The notes beneath the pieces are model-generated. The model was not told the origin of the DNA and searched no databases. It worked only from the letters and a program-made list of their open reading frames with translations. This document shows positions 1 to 7,579 of a DNA stretch of 32,988 nucleotides, in pieces. The position numbers were made by a program, and so were the translations under genes. Within the stretch, counting starts at the first letter, position 1. Every line of letters begins with the position of its first letter. This DNA comes from Syntrophomonas sp. UBA4911 (lineage in GTDB: Bacteria; Bacillota; Syntrophomonadia; Syntrophomonadales; Syntrophomonadaceae): positions 1 through 32,988 of the forward strand of contig DHCD01000005.1 of assembly GCA_002398105.1 (NCBI GenBank), read 5' to 3'.

Positions 1-55
1 ACTTGTGCAGCTCGTTCCGGATTAATAGTGGTCAAACCGCACCATGATTCATTTC

Positions 56-83
56 TTTACAAAAGATCTTGGTGGGGTATAAT
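56..83 (+). promoter_or_regulatory. Sigma-A promoter of the enolase leader
   Basis: A -35 box TTTACA (56-61), a 16-nt spacer and a perfect -10 box TATAAT (78-83) lie about 28 nt upstream of the fluoride riboswitch aptamer. Transcription would start near 90 and run through the switch. The first 55 bases show no assignable gene; a short open frame is present, but nothing in it can be recognised. Confidence 0.75.
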
Positions 84-110
84 AAAAAAAGTCTAAGCGA
101 AATATATTAA

Positions 111-190
111 AGGTGATGGGGCTCACCTCGCAGATATTGCGGAAATGCATTGCTGATGGCTCCTATCTTTCGGGATGGGAGCCGTTTTTA
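111..190 (+). ncRNA. Fluoride riboswitch (crcB motif) with terminator expression platform
   Basis: The aptamer begins with the fluoride-class hairpin GGTG (112-115)/CACC (124-127), whose loop holds GGGGCT (118-123). It ends with the hallmark GCTGATGGCTCCTA (152-165). Loop bases 118-123 can form the class-defining pseudoknot with GGCTCC (158-163). Those same bases are the left arm of an intrinsic terminator: 158-168 pair with 173-183 around a TTCG tetraloop, followed by GTTTTTATTT. The two folds are mutually exclusive, which predicts an ON switch in which fluoride stabilises the pseudoknot, the terminator cannot form, and enolase is transcribed. Enolase is a known member of fluoride regulons because fluoride inhibits it. 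The class assignment rests on recognised consensus, not on a covariance search. Confidence 0.88.
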
Positions 191-290
191 TTTGTCCGGA
201 AGTGGCTGGGCATAACCTTATAAAAGCTTAAAAGCAGGGAAAAATGTCCTTGTTAGGGGTAAATTTATTTGAATGGAGATGTTGGGTTCG

Positions 291-1580
291 ATGAGTATTA
301 TTACTGATATTGTTGCCAGAGAGATTTTGGATTCAAGGGGTAACCCCACAATTGAGGTCGACGTTTATCTGGAAAATGGAATAATGGGGCGAGCAGCCAT
401 TCCTTCCGGAGCATCTACAGGATCTCGCGAAGCCGTAGAATTAAGGGATAATGATGCCAAACGTTATTTGGGCAAAGGGGTTCAGGAAGCAGTAAAAAAT
501 GTTAATGAAATTATTGCCGATAAAATAATAGGCGAGAATTGTCTGGATCAATATACAATTGATCAAATAATGATCAATCTGGATGCCAGCCATAACAAAG
601 GCAAATTAGGAGCTAATGCCATCCTGGGGGTTTCCTTGGCGGTAGCCCGTGCAGCTGCTCAAACCCTGGATATTCCTCTTTATAAACATCTGGGAGGAGT
701 TAATGCCAGGCTGCTGCCGGTTCCTATGATGAATATTCTTAATGGCGGCAAACATGCTGATAACAACTTGGATATTCAGGAGTTTATGATTGTACCCGCC
801 GGTGCCCCGAATTTTAAGGAGGCTCTGCGGATGGGAGCCGAGGTTTACCATACCCTTAAGTCCGTACTTAAAAATAAAAATCTTAACAGTTCAGTTGGTG
901 ATGAAGGCGGGTTTGCCCCTAATCTTAACACCAATGAAGAAGCCCTGGAACTGATCGTAAGTGCTATTGAAAAAGCTGGATATAAGCCGGACCAAGATGT
1001 TTTCCTGGCGATGGATCCGGCGGCATCTGAATTTTATAAAAGTGGTAAATACGTATTTGCAGCCGAAGGTATTTCCAGAACCTCTGAACAGATGGTAGAT
1101 TATTATGAAGGCCTGGTCAACCGTTTCCCCATCGTGTTAATTGAAGACGGTATGGCTGAAAATGACTGGGATGGCTGGAAAATCATCACCCAACGGCTGC
1201 AAGACAGAATCTTGCTGGTGGGAGACGATATCTTTGTAACCAATCCGGAGATATTGCAAAAGGGAATTGAACAGGGGATAGCTAACAGTGTGCTTATTAA
1301 GCTTAATCAGATCGGTACTCTGACCGAAACTATGGAAACAATGGCAATGGCGGCACAGGCCGGTTATCGTTCCATGGTATCGCACCGCTCAGGAGAAACC
1401 GAAGATTCATTTATTGCCGACTTTGTGGTTGCTATGAATGCCGGACTGATCAAAACGGGAGCACCTGCCCGAACCGATCGGGTGGCTAAATATAACCAAC
1501 TGGTAAGGATTGAAGAAGAACTGGGAAATGCCGCTTTATTCAGAGGAGTTGCAACATTCAGGAAACTCAAGCAGCAATAG
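291..1580 (+). CDS. eno: Enolase (phosphopyruvate hydratase)
   Basis: Interconverts 2-phosphoglycerate and phosphoenolpyruvate in glycolysis and gluconeogenesis; cytoplasmic, Mg2+-dependent. The protein has 429 residues from the chosen start, the usual bacterial length. It opens with the family N-terminus MSIITDIVAREILDSRGNPT. Visible signature parts are the metal-ligand segments MDPAASEFY, LIEDG and GDDIFVTN, the catalytic lysine in LIKLNQ (near 337) and the SHRSGETEDSFIAD block with its histidine near 365. In-frame ATGs at 273 and 279 would add six or four residues. The start at 291 is preferred because it matches the family N-terminus and has GGAG at 275-278. It is controlled by the fluoride riboswitch immediately upstream, a sensible link because fluoride-phosphate-Mg complexes inhibit enolase. 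Confidence 0.97.
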   Translation: MSIITDIVAREILDSRGNPTIEVDVYLENGIMGRAAIPSGASTGSREAVELRDNDAKRYLGKGVQEAVKNVNEIIADKIIGENCLDQYTIDQIMINLDASHNKGKLGANAILGVSLAVARAAAQTLDIPLYKHLGGVNARLLPVPMMNILNGGKHADNNLDIQEFMIVPAGAPNFKEALRMGAEVYHTLKSVLKNKNLNSSVGDEGGFAPNLNTNEEALELIVSAIEKAGYKPDQDVFLAMDPAASEFYKSGKYVFAAEGISRTSEQMVDYYEGLVNRFPIVLIEDGMAENDWDGWKIITQRLQDRILLVGDDIFVTNPEILQKGIEQGIANSVLIKLNQIGTLTETMETMAMAAQAGYRSMVSHRSGETEDSFIADFVVAMNAGLIKTGAPARTDRVAKYNQLVRIEEELGNAALFRGVATFRKLKQQ

Positions 1581-1614
1581 TTGAAAGCGTAAAGGAATAG
1601 GGGAGGTTTGTAAT

Positions 1615-1641
1615 ATGGCAGGACGAGGAGATTTGCTGTGA
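1615..1641 (+). CDS. Eight-codon upstream ORF coupled to the HAD gene
   Basis: A short frame, MAGRGDLL, starts at an ATG with a good ribosome-binding site GGGAGG (1601-1606, 8-nt spacing). Its TGA stop overlaps the GTG start of the next gene (GTGA, 1638-1641). Its own codons hold the GAGGAG (1625-1630) that serves the downstream start. The arrangement suggests translational coupling or a leader peptide. Nothing else supports a function, and it may be fortuitous. Confidence 0.35.
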   Translation: MAGRGDLL

Positions 1642-2108
1642 TTAAAATATCAATTCCAGGAAGAGAGGACTTACGCCTTAATCACTTGGTTTTAGATATG
1701 AACGGTACCTTAACCACTGATGGCCAGTTGATAGAAGGCGTTAGGGAACGGCTTTCCCTGCTAAAGGAAAAATCAAATATTTATCTATTAACCGCCGATA
1801 CATTTGGAACGGGAGCTCAGGTTGCCCGGAATCTGGGTATTGAGATGTTCACAGTAAGTCACGATAACGGAGCCATAGATAAGGCAAATTTTATTTCAGC
1901 TCTTAATCCTCCCGGAGCAGCTGCCATAGGTAATGGTAACAATGATCTGGATATGTTTAAGGAAGCCCGGTTGTCTATAGCCGTTATTGGCCGGGAGGGA
2001 TGTTGTACAGCCGCGTTGGTTAAAGCGGATATTGTGGTTAACCACATTAATGATGCGCTGGATCTGCTGATGAACCCATTGCGGCTTATAGCAACCCTGC
2101 GAAGGTGA
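1638..2108 (+). CDS. HAD-superfamily hydrolase, soluble P-type-ATPase-like (COG4087-like)
   Basis: A 156-residue single-domain HAD protein without a cap domain. Motif I reads LDMNGTLTTDG (about residues 19-29): the nucleophile Asp is present, but the second Asp of the usual DxD is Asn. Motif II is LTAD and motif III/IV is GNGNNDLDMF, with the metal-binding acidic residues intact. This pattern is typical of the small group annotated as soluble P-type ATPase or ATPase P; the true substrate is unknown. The start is GTG at 1638, with GAGGAG 7 nt upstream, inside the end of a short upstream frame. It lies 57 nt after enolase on the same strand and probably shares its transcript, so it may also fall under fluoride control. 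Confidence 0.8.
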   Translation: MIKISIPGREDLRLNHLVLDMNGTLTTDGQLIEGVRERLSLLKEKSNIYLLTADTFGTGAQVARNLGIEMFTVSHDNGAIDKANFISALNPPGAAAIGNGNNDLDMFKEARLSIAVIGREGCCTAALVKADIVVNHINDALDLLMNPLRLIATLRR

Positions 2109-2482
2109 TAAACACAACCATGGAGACAATTGGGGATGAGCACCTGAACGCTCACTATTTAAGGCGGAAATTGATCCTGATTAATGGCAGCTATTAAAGA
2201 AAAGCCCTGTACCATTATTTTAGGTTCTGGGTTTGACGAGGAAATCAGACGTCATTTATAGGTATTGCCCCCTTTTTTTTGCCTTATCCTCAATTAAGTC
2301 TTTAAAGCCTATTCGCAATAATAATGCCGGCCAATAATAACTCAAGACTATACATAATATAAATATATATAAGAATAGGCATGCTATAAAGCTCCAATAA
2401 TATGCTATACTTATTTAAAGATAGCTATATTATAATTTAATTGCCGCGGCAGGTTTGTCCAAAAGCTTAAATAGGCCGTTTA
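2109..2482. other. AT-rich intergenic region with no recognised gene
   Basis: Two frames of 25 codons occur (2120-2197 and 2184-2261), but neither has a ribosome-binding site or a recognisable product. A C-then-T run (CCCCC followed by T8 near 2267-2280) may end transcription from the eno-HAD unit, although no strong stem precedes it. From about 2310 to 2450 the sequence is very AT-rich with several TATAAT-like hexamers, and could hold the promoter for the following genes. Confidence 0.4.
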
Positions 2483-2677
2483 ATGAAGGCAAACAATAAA
2501 TCTATTTGCCTTATATTATTGACTGCATTTATTTTGACCACGTGTGCCATGCCTGCAATGGCATCCAATGGTGCTATTGACGTATTGTTCACTAGGCGGC
2601 AGGCTCCGGTTAAAAGCTTGTCAGTCAATGACTCGACTTATATGGCGGCTCAATATTGTTGTTGGATAAATAATTGA
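2483..2677 (+). CDS. Small putative secreted protein (64 aa), possibly a truncated gene
   Basis: The N-terminus looks like a Sec signal peptide: basic MKANNK, then a hydrophobic stretch ICLILLTAFILTTC, with a plausible cleavage site after AMPAMA (near residue 27). The mature part would be only about 37 residues with no recognised domain. No convincing Shine-Dalgarno precedes the ATG. The last seven codons lie inside the segment duplicated from the hydrogenase leader (2659 onward). One reading is therefore that this is the original 5' end of a gene cut short by that duplication; another is that the frame is fortuitous. Confidence 0.35.
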   Translation: MKANNKSICLILLTAFILTTCAMPAMASNGAIDVLFTRRQAPVKSLSVNDSTYMAAQYCCWINN

Positions 2678-2763
2678 TTGGAGGGAAAATAAATGCCTAC
2701 CAAATTGACTCGCAGAGACTTCATGAGCCTCTGTGCGGGTTCGGCCGCAGCTATATCCATGAC
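2659..2763 (+). repeat. Copy A of a duplicated Tat-leader segment (other copy 14734-14841)
   Basis: The segment from TTGTTGGATAA, through the ribosome-binding site, to the first 71 coding bases of the MBL gene matches 14734-14841 upstream of and within the hydrogenase small-subunit gene. Over the 71 coding bases only five differ. The upstream 34-37 bases align with a 3-nt gap and several changes. Identity stops abruptly after ATCCATGAC in both copies, as expected of a recombination junction and not of shared ancestry of the whole genes. Confidence 0.9.
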
Positions 2764-3712
2764 GTCTGAACTGTTGGGTGTTCAAATTGATTACAAAGAC
2801 GGCAATGTCTATATTGATAATCAACCGAAAGGCTCGGTAAAAATCACTACTTTAACTGAAAACACCAATGAATACCATCCAGGCCTCGTAAATGAATTTG
2901 GCATTTCCGCTTTTATTGAAACGCCTGACTGTAATGTACTGTTTGATACCGGCAAACTGGGCAATATAATCGGAAACGCTGAAAAACTAGGGGTGGATCT
3001 GCAAAAAACCGATGCCGTGGTGCTAAGCCATGATCATTATGACCACTGTGGTGGAGTTAAGGCCTTTGTGGAGAAGGTCAACCCGAACGACTATGCTCTC
3101 TATGTGGGCAAGAGCTTTTTTGATAATATGCAGAAATATCACTATTCACCTGGGGGCGGCCCCAAACTGGACTTTACGGATGGCCATGAAGGATATACTT
3201 ATATTGGCACTAATTTTGATAAAGCCTACTTGGACCAGCATAATGTCAAAATCAAATACGTTGACCGTGATGAGCTCAAGCTGAGCGAGCAGATCAGCCT
3301 GTTTGGCAATTTTAAACCTACGGACAGAGAAAAAATGAATCCGGCTATGCGACTAAAAGTAGGCGACAATAAGTACATACTGGATGAATTTACGGAAGAG
3401 GTTGCGCTGGCTGTGGATACCAATAAAGGCTTATTTATAGTCACCGGCTGTTCCCATACCGGTATTCTCAATATTATGGAGACCATAAAAGCGAGAACGG
3501 GTAAACCTATTTACGGTGTAGTGGGCGGTACCCACCTGATTGAAGCAGATGCGGCACGGATTCAGGATACTATTGACGCTTTCAACCAAATGGATATTGA
3601 GAAAATCGGTCTGGCTCATTGTACCGGAGAATTGGCGGTAAACACTTTTAAAGCCCAAATCACGGATAAGACATTTTATAACTCGACCGGAACCGTTATT
3701 AAAGTAAAATAA
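2693..3712 (+). CDS. MBL-fold metallohydrolase (COG1237-like) with a grafted Tat-type leader
   Basis: A 339-residue protein. Residues 1-24 are a twin-arginine leader (RRDF with RR at 7-8) almost identical to that of the hydrogenase small subunit in this window. The enzyme domain begins near residue 49 (KITTLTENTNEYHPG) and carries the MBL metal motif HDHYDH near residue 113, then GCSH and a late AHCTG segment. The fold and motif spacing match the COG1237 group, often annotated as 7,8-dihydropterin-6-methyl-4-(beta-D-ribofuranosyl)aminobenzene 5'-phosphate synthase-like; the actual substrate is unknown. The copied leader ends before the full hydrophobic core and cleavage site of the donor, so export is uncertain. 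GGAGGG lies 6 nt before the ATG. The gene is isolated, with a strong hairpin after it. Confidence 0.85.
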   Translation: MPTKLTRRDFMSLCAGSAAAISMTSELLGVQIDYKDGNVYIDNQPKGSVKITTLTENTNEYHPGLVNEFGISAFIETPDCNVLFDTGKLGNIIGNAEKLGVDLQKTDAVVLSHDHYDHCGGVKAFVEKVNPNDYALYVGKSFFDNMQKYHYSPGGGPKLDFTDGHEGYTYIGTNFDKAYLDQHNVKIKYVDRDELKLSEQISLFGNFKPTDREKMNPAMRLKVGDNKYILDEFTEEVALAVDTNKGLFIVTGCSHTGILNIMETIKARTGKPIYGVVGGTHLIEADAARIQDTIDAFNQMDIEKIGLAHCTGELAVNTFKAQITDKTFYNSTGTVIKVK

Positions 3713-3722
3713 TATAAAGCTG

Positions 3723-3755
3723 GCAAGCGTGTCAAGTTTGGCTTGACACGCTTGC
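3723..3755. terminator. Perfect 14-bp hairpin between convergent genes
   Basis: GCAAGCGTGTCAAG (3723-3736) and its exact complement (3742-3755) enclose a 5-nt loop. It sits between the ends of two convergent MBL genes, and its right arm touches the reverse gene's stop codon. No long T-run follows on either strand, so it could act as a bidirectional terminator or simply as an mRNA 3'-end stabiliser. Confidence 0.7.
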
Positions 3756-4546
3756 TAATCTATACAATCCACTTTCAGCAGCCGGGCATCATGAGCGATT
3801 AAAAGGCGGGAACCCCAATTTTTAATTTCGGGCCAGGGAATTGCTCGTCCCTGTACCGGGCCTGAGCAACCGCGTTCTTTCACCCAGATGTTTATAGTCT
3901 CCCATACGCCCTCTTCCCAGTAAAACTTCTTCCCCACCCCTTCTCGGAAAGACTGCCAGTTTTCCGGGGGAATTTTAGACCAGAGCAGGTCGTAATTAAA
4001 CGGGGAATCCCCGATAATATATACCGGCCCTGATTTGGTTTGTACTTCTACCAGTTGATGGCCGCTGGTGTGACCACCATTTTGTATAACCTTAAGACCT
4101 GGTTTGATTTCTCTATTACCTTGAATCAGCTCAATTTTAGAGAGCAGGGGCAGCCAGTGGGAAGGGCTGAAATAAGTTTCCTCATTGGGATTAAGCTGAA
4201 ACAGGCCGCGAAATTCATCAGCCTGGATATAAAAACGGGCTTGAGGAAAGTCTAGCATTCCAGCGGTATGATCCCAATGAATATGGGTCAAAATCACCTC
4301 TTTTATTTGCGCGGGGGCAAAGCCCAGTTTTTTTATGGCTGCTTTTATTTTCTGTTCCTCGGTCTGGTTTGAAGAGGTATGGACACTTGGAATTCTCTTC
4401 GGGTCAAAACCGGTATCAACCAGTACCGGCTCGCCGGCTTCATCTACCACCAGGAAAGCGAAGCAGTGGATATTATCCATGAAGTGGGCTGATTTTAAGA
4501 AAATGCTGAAACTGCCATTGAACAGGGGATAGATGGTATGATACAT
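3755..4546 (-). CDS. MBL-fold hydrolase, N-acyl homoserine lactonase-like
   Basis: A 263-residue MBL-fold protein with HIHWDH (the HxHxDH zinc motif), a preceding VLVDTGF strand-turn, a later GGHTSGHQ segment supplying the next metal histidine, and IIGDSPF supplying the bridging aspartate. The arrangement resembles the AhlD/AttM-type lactonase branch of the superfamily, but substrate specificity cannot be read from sequence. The start at 4546 is chosen because GGAGG lies 9 nt upstream (4556-4560 on the + strand) and the protein then begins MYHTIYPLFNG. The in-frame extension to 4666 is AT-rich and unlike coding sequence. The gene lies 127 bp downstream of the ChbG-like gene on the same strand. 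Confidence 0.82.
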   Translation of the reverse strand: MYHTIYPLFNGSFSIFLKSAHFMDNIHCFAFLVVDEAGEPVLVDTGFDPKRIPSVHTSSNQTEEQKIKAAIKKLGFAPAQIKEVILTHIHWDHTAGMLDFPQARFYIQADEFRGLFQLNPNEETYFSPSHWLPLLSKIELIQGNREIKPGLKVIQNGGHTSGHQLVEVQTKSGPVYIIGDSPFNYDLLWSKIPPENWQSFREGVGKKFYWEEGVWETINIWVKERGCSGPVQGRAIPWPEIKNWGSRLLIAHDARLLKVDCID

Positions 4547-4673
4547 CCTTAATATCCTCCGGTGAAAGCTGCTGATGATATAGATTATACATTTTTTATT
4601 AATGCTTTTAAAAGATATCTTGACAGCAAAAATATATATCCATATTATTAAGGACTTATACGTCAAGACATCA

Positions 4674-5441
4674 TCAATATATGATTCGTCGGCTGATACC
4701 AGATGAATAACGTAAATGGCTATAATTTATAAGCCTGATTTTAAGCGCATGTATTGTTTCCAAAACCTCCGGGTCGTTCAGAACGGCAAACTCAATTTCC
4801 CTGACATCGGTCCAGGTGCATTCATTTTCCAGATACTCATCTACATAACCCGGGTGGCAAATAAGTTCCGAGGTGCCATGAGGTATTGAACGCAGGTTCT
4901 CCATCAGGATATCTTTTCCACCCTCCTCAAAATAAGCATGAGCGTAAAATTTATCCACCCCCGGGGGCAGATGCATATTCAATGCCGGTTCCCAGCCAGT
5001 ACGGCGCATAGGCAGATTCATACTTCGGGCCATTACTATCATTGGACGGCAGACATTTTTCCGATCCTGAATAAAACGGTGCGAGTCAATGTGGGTAGGT
5101 TTTATACCAGCAGTAAGCAAGCGGTTCATCTGAGCTTTGAGTTCGAGCATTATATCCTGTTCATCCCAATCCAACTCTTCGGAAAATCGGCCCTCCTCAT
5201 CAACCAGAGATGGCACCCAGCTAGCCGGGGCGATGGGCGAGCCGGAGGAGAGATTAAAATGCAATCCCACCCCCAGTGTTGGTATATTGATTAACCGTGG
5301 GGCTGCTTCCCGAAATCCCGGCATATTTACCATCAGGGAAGTGCTTTGGACCACCCCGGCCTGGTGCAATTCGATTATAGCCTGATTTACGCCTGGAGCC
5401 ATGCCGCAATCATCGGCATTGATAATCAAATACTTTGTCAT
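4674..5441 (-). CDS. ChbG/YdjC-family carbohydrate deacetylase
   Basis: A 255-residue protein of the YdjC/ChbG family, which removes acetyl groups from chitooligosaccharides or related diacylated sugars using a metal ion. The N-terminal metal motif NADDCGM is clear, as are HIDSH (second metal site) and the late HPGYVDE motif. The ATG at 5441 is preferred over an upstream ATG at 5471 because GGAGGG directly precedes it and MTKYLIINADD matches the family start. The last dozen residues (RYSSGISRRIIY) extend past the conserved domain. The neighbouring downstream gene is an MBL hydrolase, with no obvious pathway link. Confidence 0.88.
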   Translation of the reverse strand: MTKYLIINADDCGMAPGVNQAIIELHQAGVVQSTSLMVNMPGFREAAPRLINIPTLGVGLHFNLSSGSPIAPASWVPSLVDEEGRFSEELDWDEQDIMLELKAQMNRLLTAGIKPTHIDSHRFIQDRKNVCRPMIVMARSMNLPMRRTGWEPALNMHLPPGVDKFYAHAYFEEGGKDILMENLRSIPHGTSELICHPGYVDEYLENECTWTDVREIEFAVLNDPEVLETIHALKIRLINYSHLRYSSGISRRIIY

Positions 5442-5674
5442 TGAAAACCCTCCTTCTATCAGTATCAGCACAATTTATCTTATGTAATGGCAATTTATAC
5501 TGCTACTGGGAAATAGCACTACAAAACTATTCGATAAAAATAACTAATCAGTATTTCTCCCTCAAAAAAAGGCTTGTCGATAAACGTTCCTTTTGCTAAA
5601 CTAACTAATTGGATGGCAAAATACTCTAACAATTTCAAATAGTAGGATAGTAGGACGGGAGGATTGTAAGTCTC

Positions 5675-7225
5675 ATGGATGTAGTGTTGACTTTAATACC
5701 CATTGTTGCGGTGCTGGTTTTGCTTACCCTGGCAAAATGGCCGGCTGATTGGAGTGGAATGGCAGGATGGACTCTGGTGATAGCGATAAGCGCTATTTTC
5801 TTCAAAACTTCGCTGCAGGTAGGACTGACCGCCAGTCTGGCCGGAATAATTGCTTCCTTTCCGGTTTCTTTAATGGTAGCCACCTCCATATTTCAAATTA
5901 CTTTTTTGGAATCAACCGGGGCCTTAAAAAGAATAGTAGTTTTTGTTAAAACCCTGGCTAAAAACGATCAGGCAGTGCAGATAATGATAATAAACATGGG
6001 CATAGGCACCCTGCTGGTAGCAGTAGGGGCGACTCCTGTATCCATACTGCCCCCGCTTATGCTGGCTTTGGGCTACTCCACTTTTGTGGCCGTGGCTCTG
6101 CCCGCCCTGGGCTTTGACTCCCTCTGTACCTATGCCCTGCTGGGGGCGCCGCTGGTAGTATTTTCGGATATGACCGGTACTCCATTAACTGATTCGGCCC
6201 TGGTGTTTTCCAAATTCATGCCCATTATATCAACCATGATCGGCTTTGGCATGCTCTGGCTGGTGGGCGGATGGAGCAAGGTGAAAGAGGGTTTTATACC
6301 CTGTACCCTGGCCGGCGTTACCATGGGGTTCACTGCGGTAGCAGTAGCCCATATAGGCAAAGGCATAGTGTTAACCGGCGTCATCGGCGGTTTGGCTACT
6401 ATCGCTATTATGCTGCTTTATATGAAATTAAGCGGTAAAGCCGTGCTTGACCGCAGTTGCATCAGTAATGAAGAAAAGCAGATAGAAGAGAATATGCCGC
6501 TGCTTACGGCTCTGGGACCTTGGATAATACTGCTGGCAACCTGCCTCTGCATAAACTTCTGGCCGCCGCTTTTTGACTTCCTGTTCAAAGACCTGGCTAT
6601 GCCCCTAGAGATTATCCCCGGTGGTAAACCGATAATGACCCGGATGCTGTGGAATGCTTATACCTGGGTGATAATAAGCACTCTGCTGGCCATACCCTTT
6701 ATCAGGCCGACCCGGAAACAATGGCGGGATATCGGGAAGAAATGGATAAAACGCGCTCCCCGACCGGTATTCTCGGCGGCTATTTTTTTCGCCATCGCCT
6801 ATGTGATGACCTATTCCGGTTATGCCCCGGTAAATGGAATCTGGGAGATGATCGGCTCCGATTATAATATGATATCCATCCTGGCCATCAGCTCGGCCGA
6901 CTTTTTCCAGGGCCTTTACCCTGCGGCAGCAGCATTTCTCGGTCTCCTGGGAGGGTTTGTCAGCGGCAGTGAAGCTTCAACTATAGCTTTGTTTACCAAA
7001 TACAACATTCTGACCTCAAAGATATTAAGCGCAGATGCCCTGGTAGTTACTGCTGGTACGGCAATTGCCGGAGGACTGGCCAGTGTCATTTCCCCCGCCA
7101 AATTACAAAACGCGGCCGCTACCATTGACAGTTTGGGGACCGAATCCAAAGTTATCCGGGCGGTAGTGCCTATAGCCCTGATTTTTACAGCTGTAGCGGC
7201 AATTTTGACCCTTATCTGGGCCTGA
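5675..7225 (+). CDS. lctP: L-lactate permease family transporter (LctP)
   Basis: A 516-residue, strongly hydrophobic integral membrane protein with about 12-14 predicted helices. Its features are those of the lactate permease family (TC 2.A.14): an N-terminal LIPIVAVLVLL helix, the internal segment IGTLLVAVGATPVSILPP, and a C-terminal GFVSGSEASTIALF stretch followed by SVISPAKLQNA. These proteins import lactate or glycolate by proton symport. GGGAGG (5657-5662) lies 12 nt before the ATG. No lactate dehydrogenase or lutABC gene lies beside it here. The 203 bases upstream hold no recognisable gene and presumably the promoter. Confidence 0.88.
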   Translation: MDVVLTLIPIVAVLVLLTLAKWPADWSGMAGWTLVIAISAIFFKTSLQVGLTASLAGIIASFPVSLMVATSIFQITFLESTGALKRIVVFVKTLAKNDQAVQIMIINMGIGTLLVAVGATPVSILPPLMLALGYSTFVAVALPALGFDSLCTYALLGAPLVVFSDMTGTPLTDSALVFSKFMPIISTMIGFGMLWLVGGWSKVKEGFIPCTLAGVTMGFTAVAVAHIGKGIVLTGVIGGLATIAIMLLYMKLSGKAVLDRSCISNEEKQIEENMPLLTALGPWIILLATCLCINFWPPLFDFLFKDLAMPLEIIPGGKPIMTRMLWNAYTWVIISTLLAIPFIRPTRKQWRDIGKKWIKRAPRPVFSAAIFFAIAYVMTYSGYAPVNGIWEMIGSDYNMISILAISSADFFQGLYPAAAAFLGLLGGFVSGSEASTIALFTKYNILTSKILSADALVVTAGTAIAGGLASVISPAKLQNAAATIDSLGTESKVIRAVVPIALIFTAVAAILTLIWA

Positions 7226-7356
7226 GGCTGCAAGATTAATATAGATTAATGCAGGTTAATCAGAAAATAGACGCCCTCTTCGAGGACAACTGATGCTCGT
7301 TATACTCGCAATTAAGGGTGCAGATTACGCAGAACTACGCAGATTCATATAAAAAA

Positions 7357-7507
7357 GACGCGGAACCCGCGGATATCAGGGAACTGGGGGATTACTTCTA
7401 TACTTGTCCGCAGCCTTCCCAGCCTTGGCGTTAAAGGCGTTAAATATAAATAGGGATAACCCCAGTTATCCCAACCTTAATTAAAAAAATTCCCTGAACT
7501 CCGCGTC
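7357..7507. repeat. Composite palindromic intergenic element
   Basis: In the gene-free stretch 7226-7579, GACGCGGA (7357-7364) is complementary to TCCGCGTC (7500-7507), and CAGGGAA (7377-7383) to TTCCCTG (7490-7496). The centre holds a perfect 8-bp hairpin GGGATAAC/GTTATCCC (7453-7472, 4-nt loop). Just upstream, at 7319-7348, is a short tandem ACGCAGA-type repeat. Nested inverted arms about 150 bp apart suggest a small non-autonomous repeat or a folded RNA. No transposase or clear target-site duplication is seen. Confidence 0.5.
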
Positions 7508-7579
7508 AAAAATATATACAGAAACCAATCCGGAAATCGTATTGCTCTATCTTGGTGATAGTATATCCGGGTTAGTCTC

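Noticed and set aside
3755..4666. Longer form of the reverse MBL protein starting at 4666
   Set aside because: The extra 40 residues are AT-rich and hydrophobic without a ribosome-binding site, whereas GGAGG is well placed before 4546.
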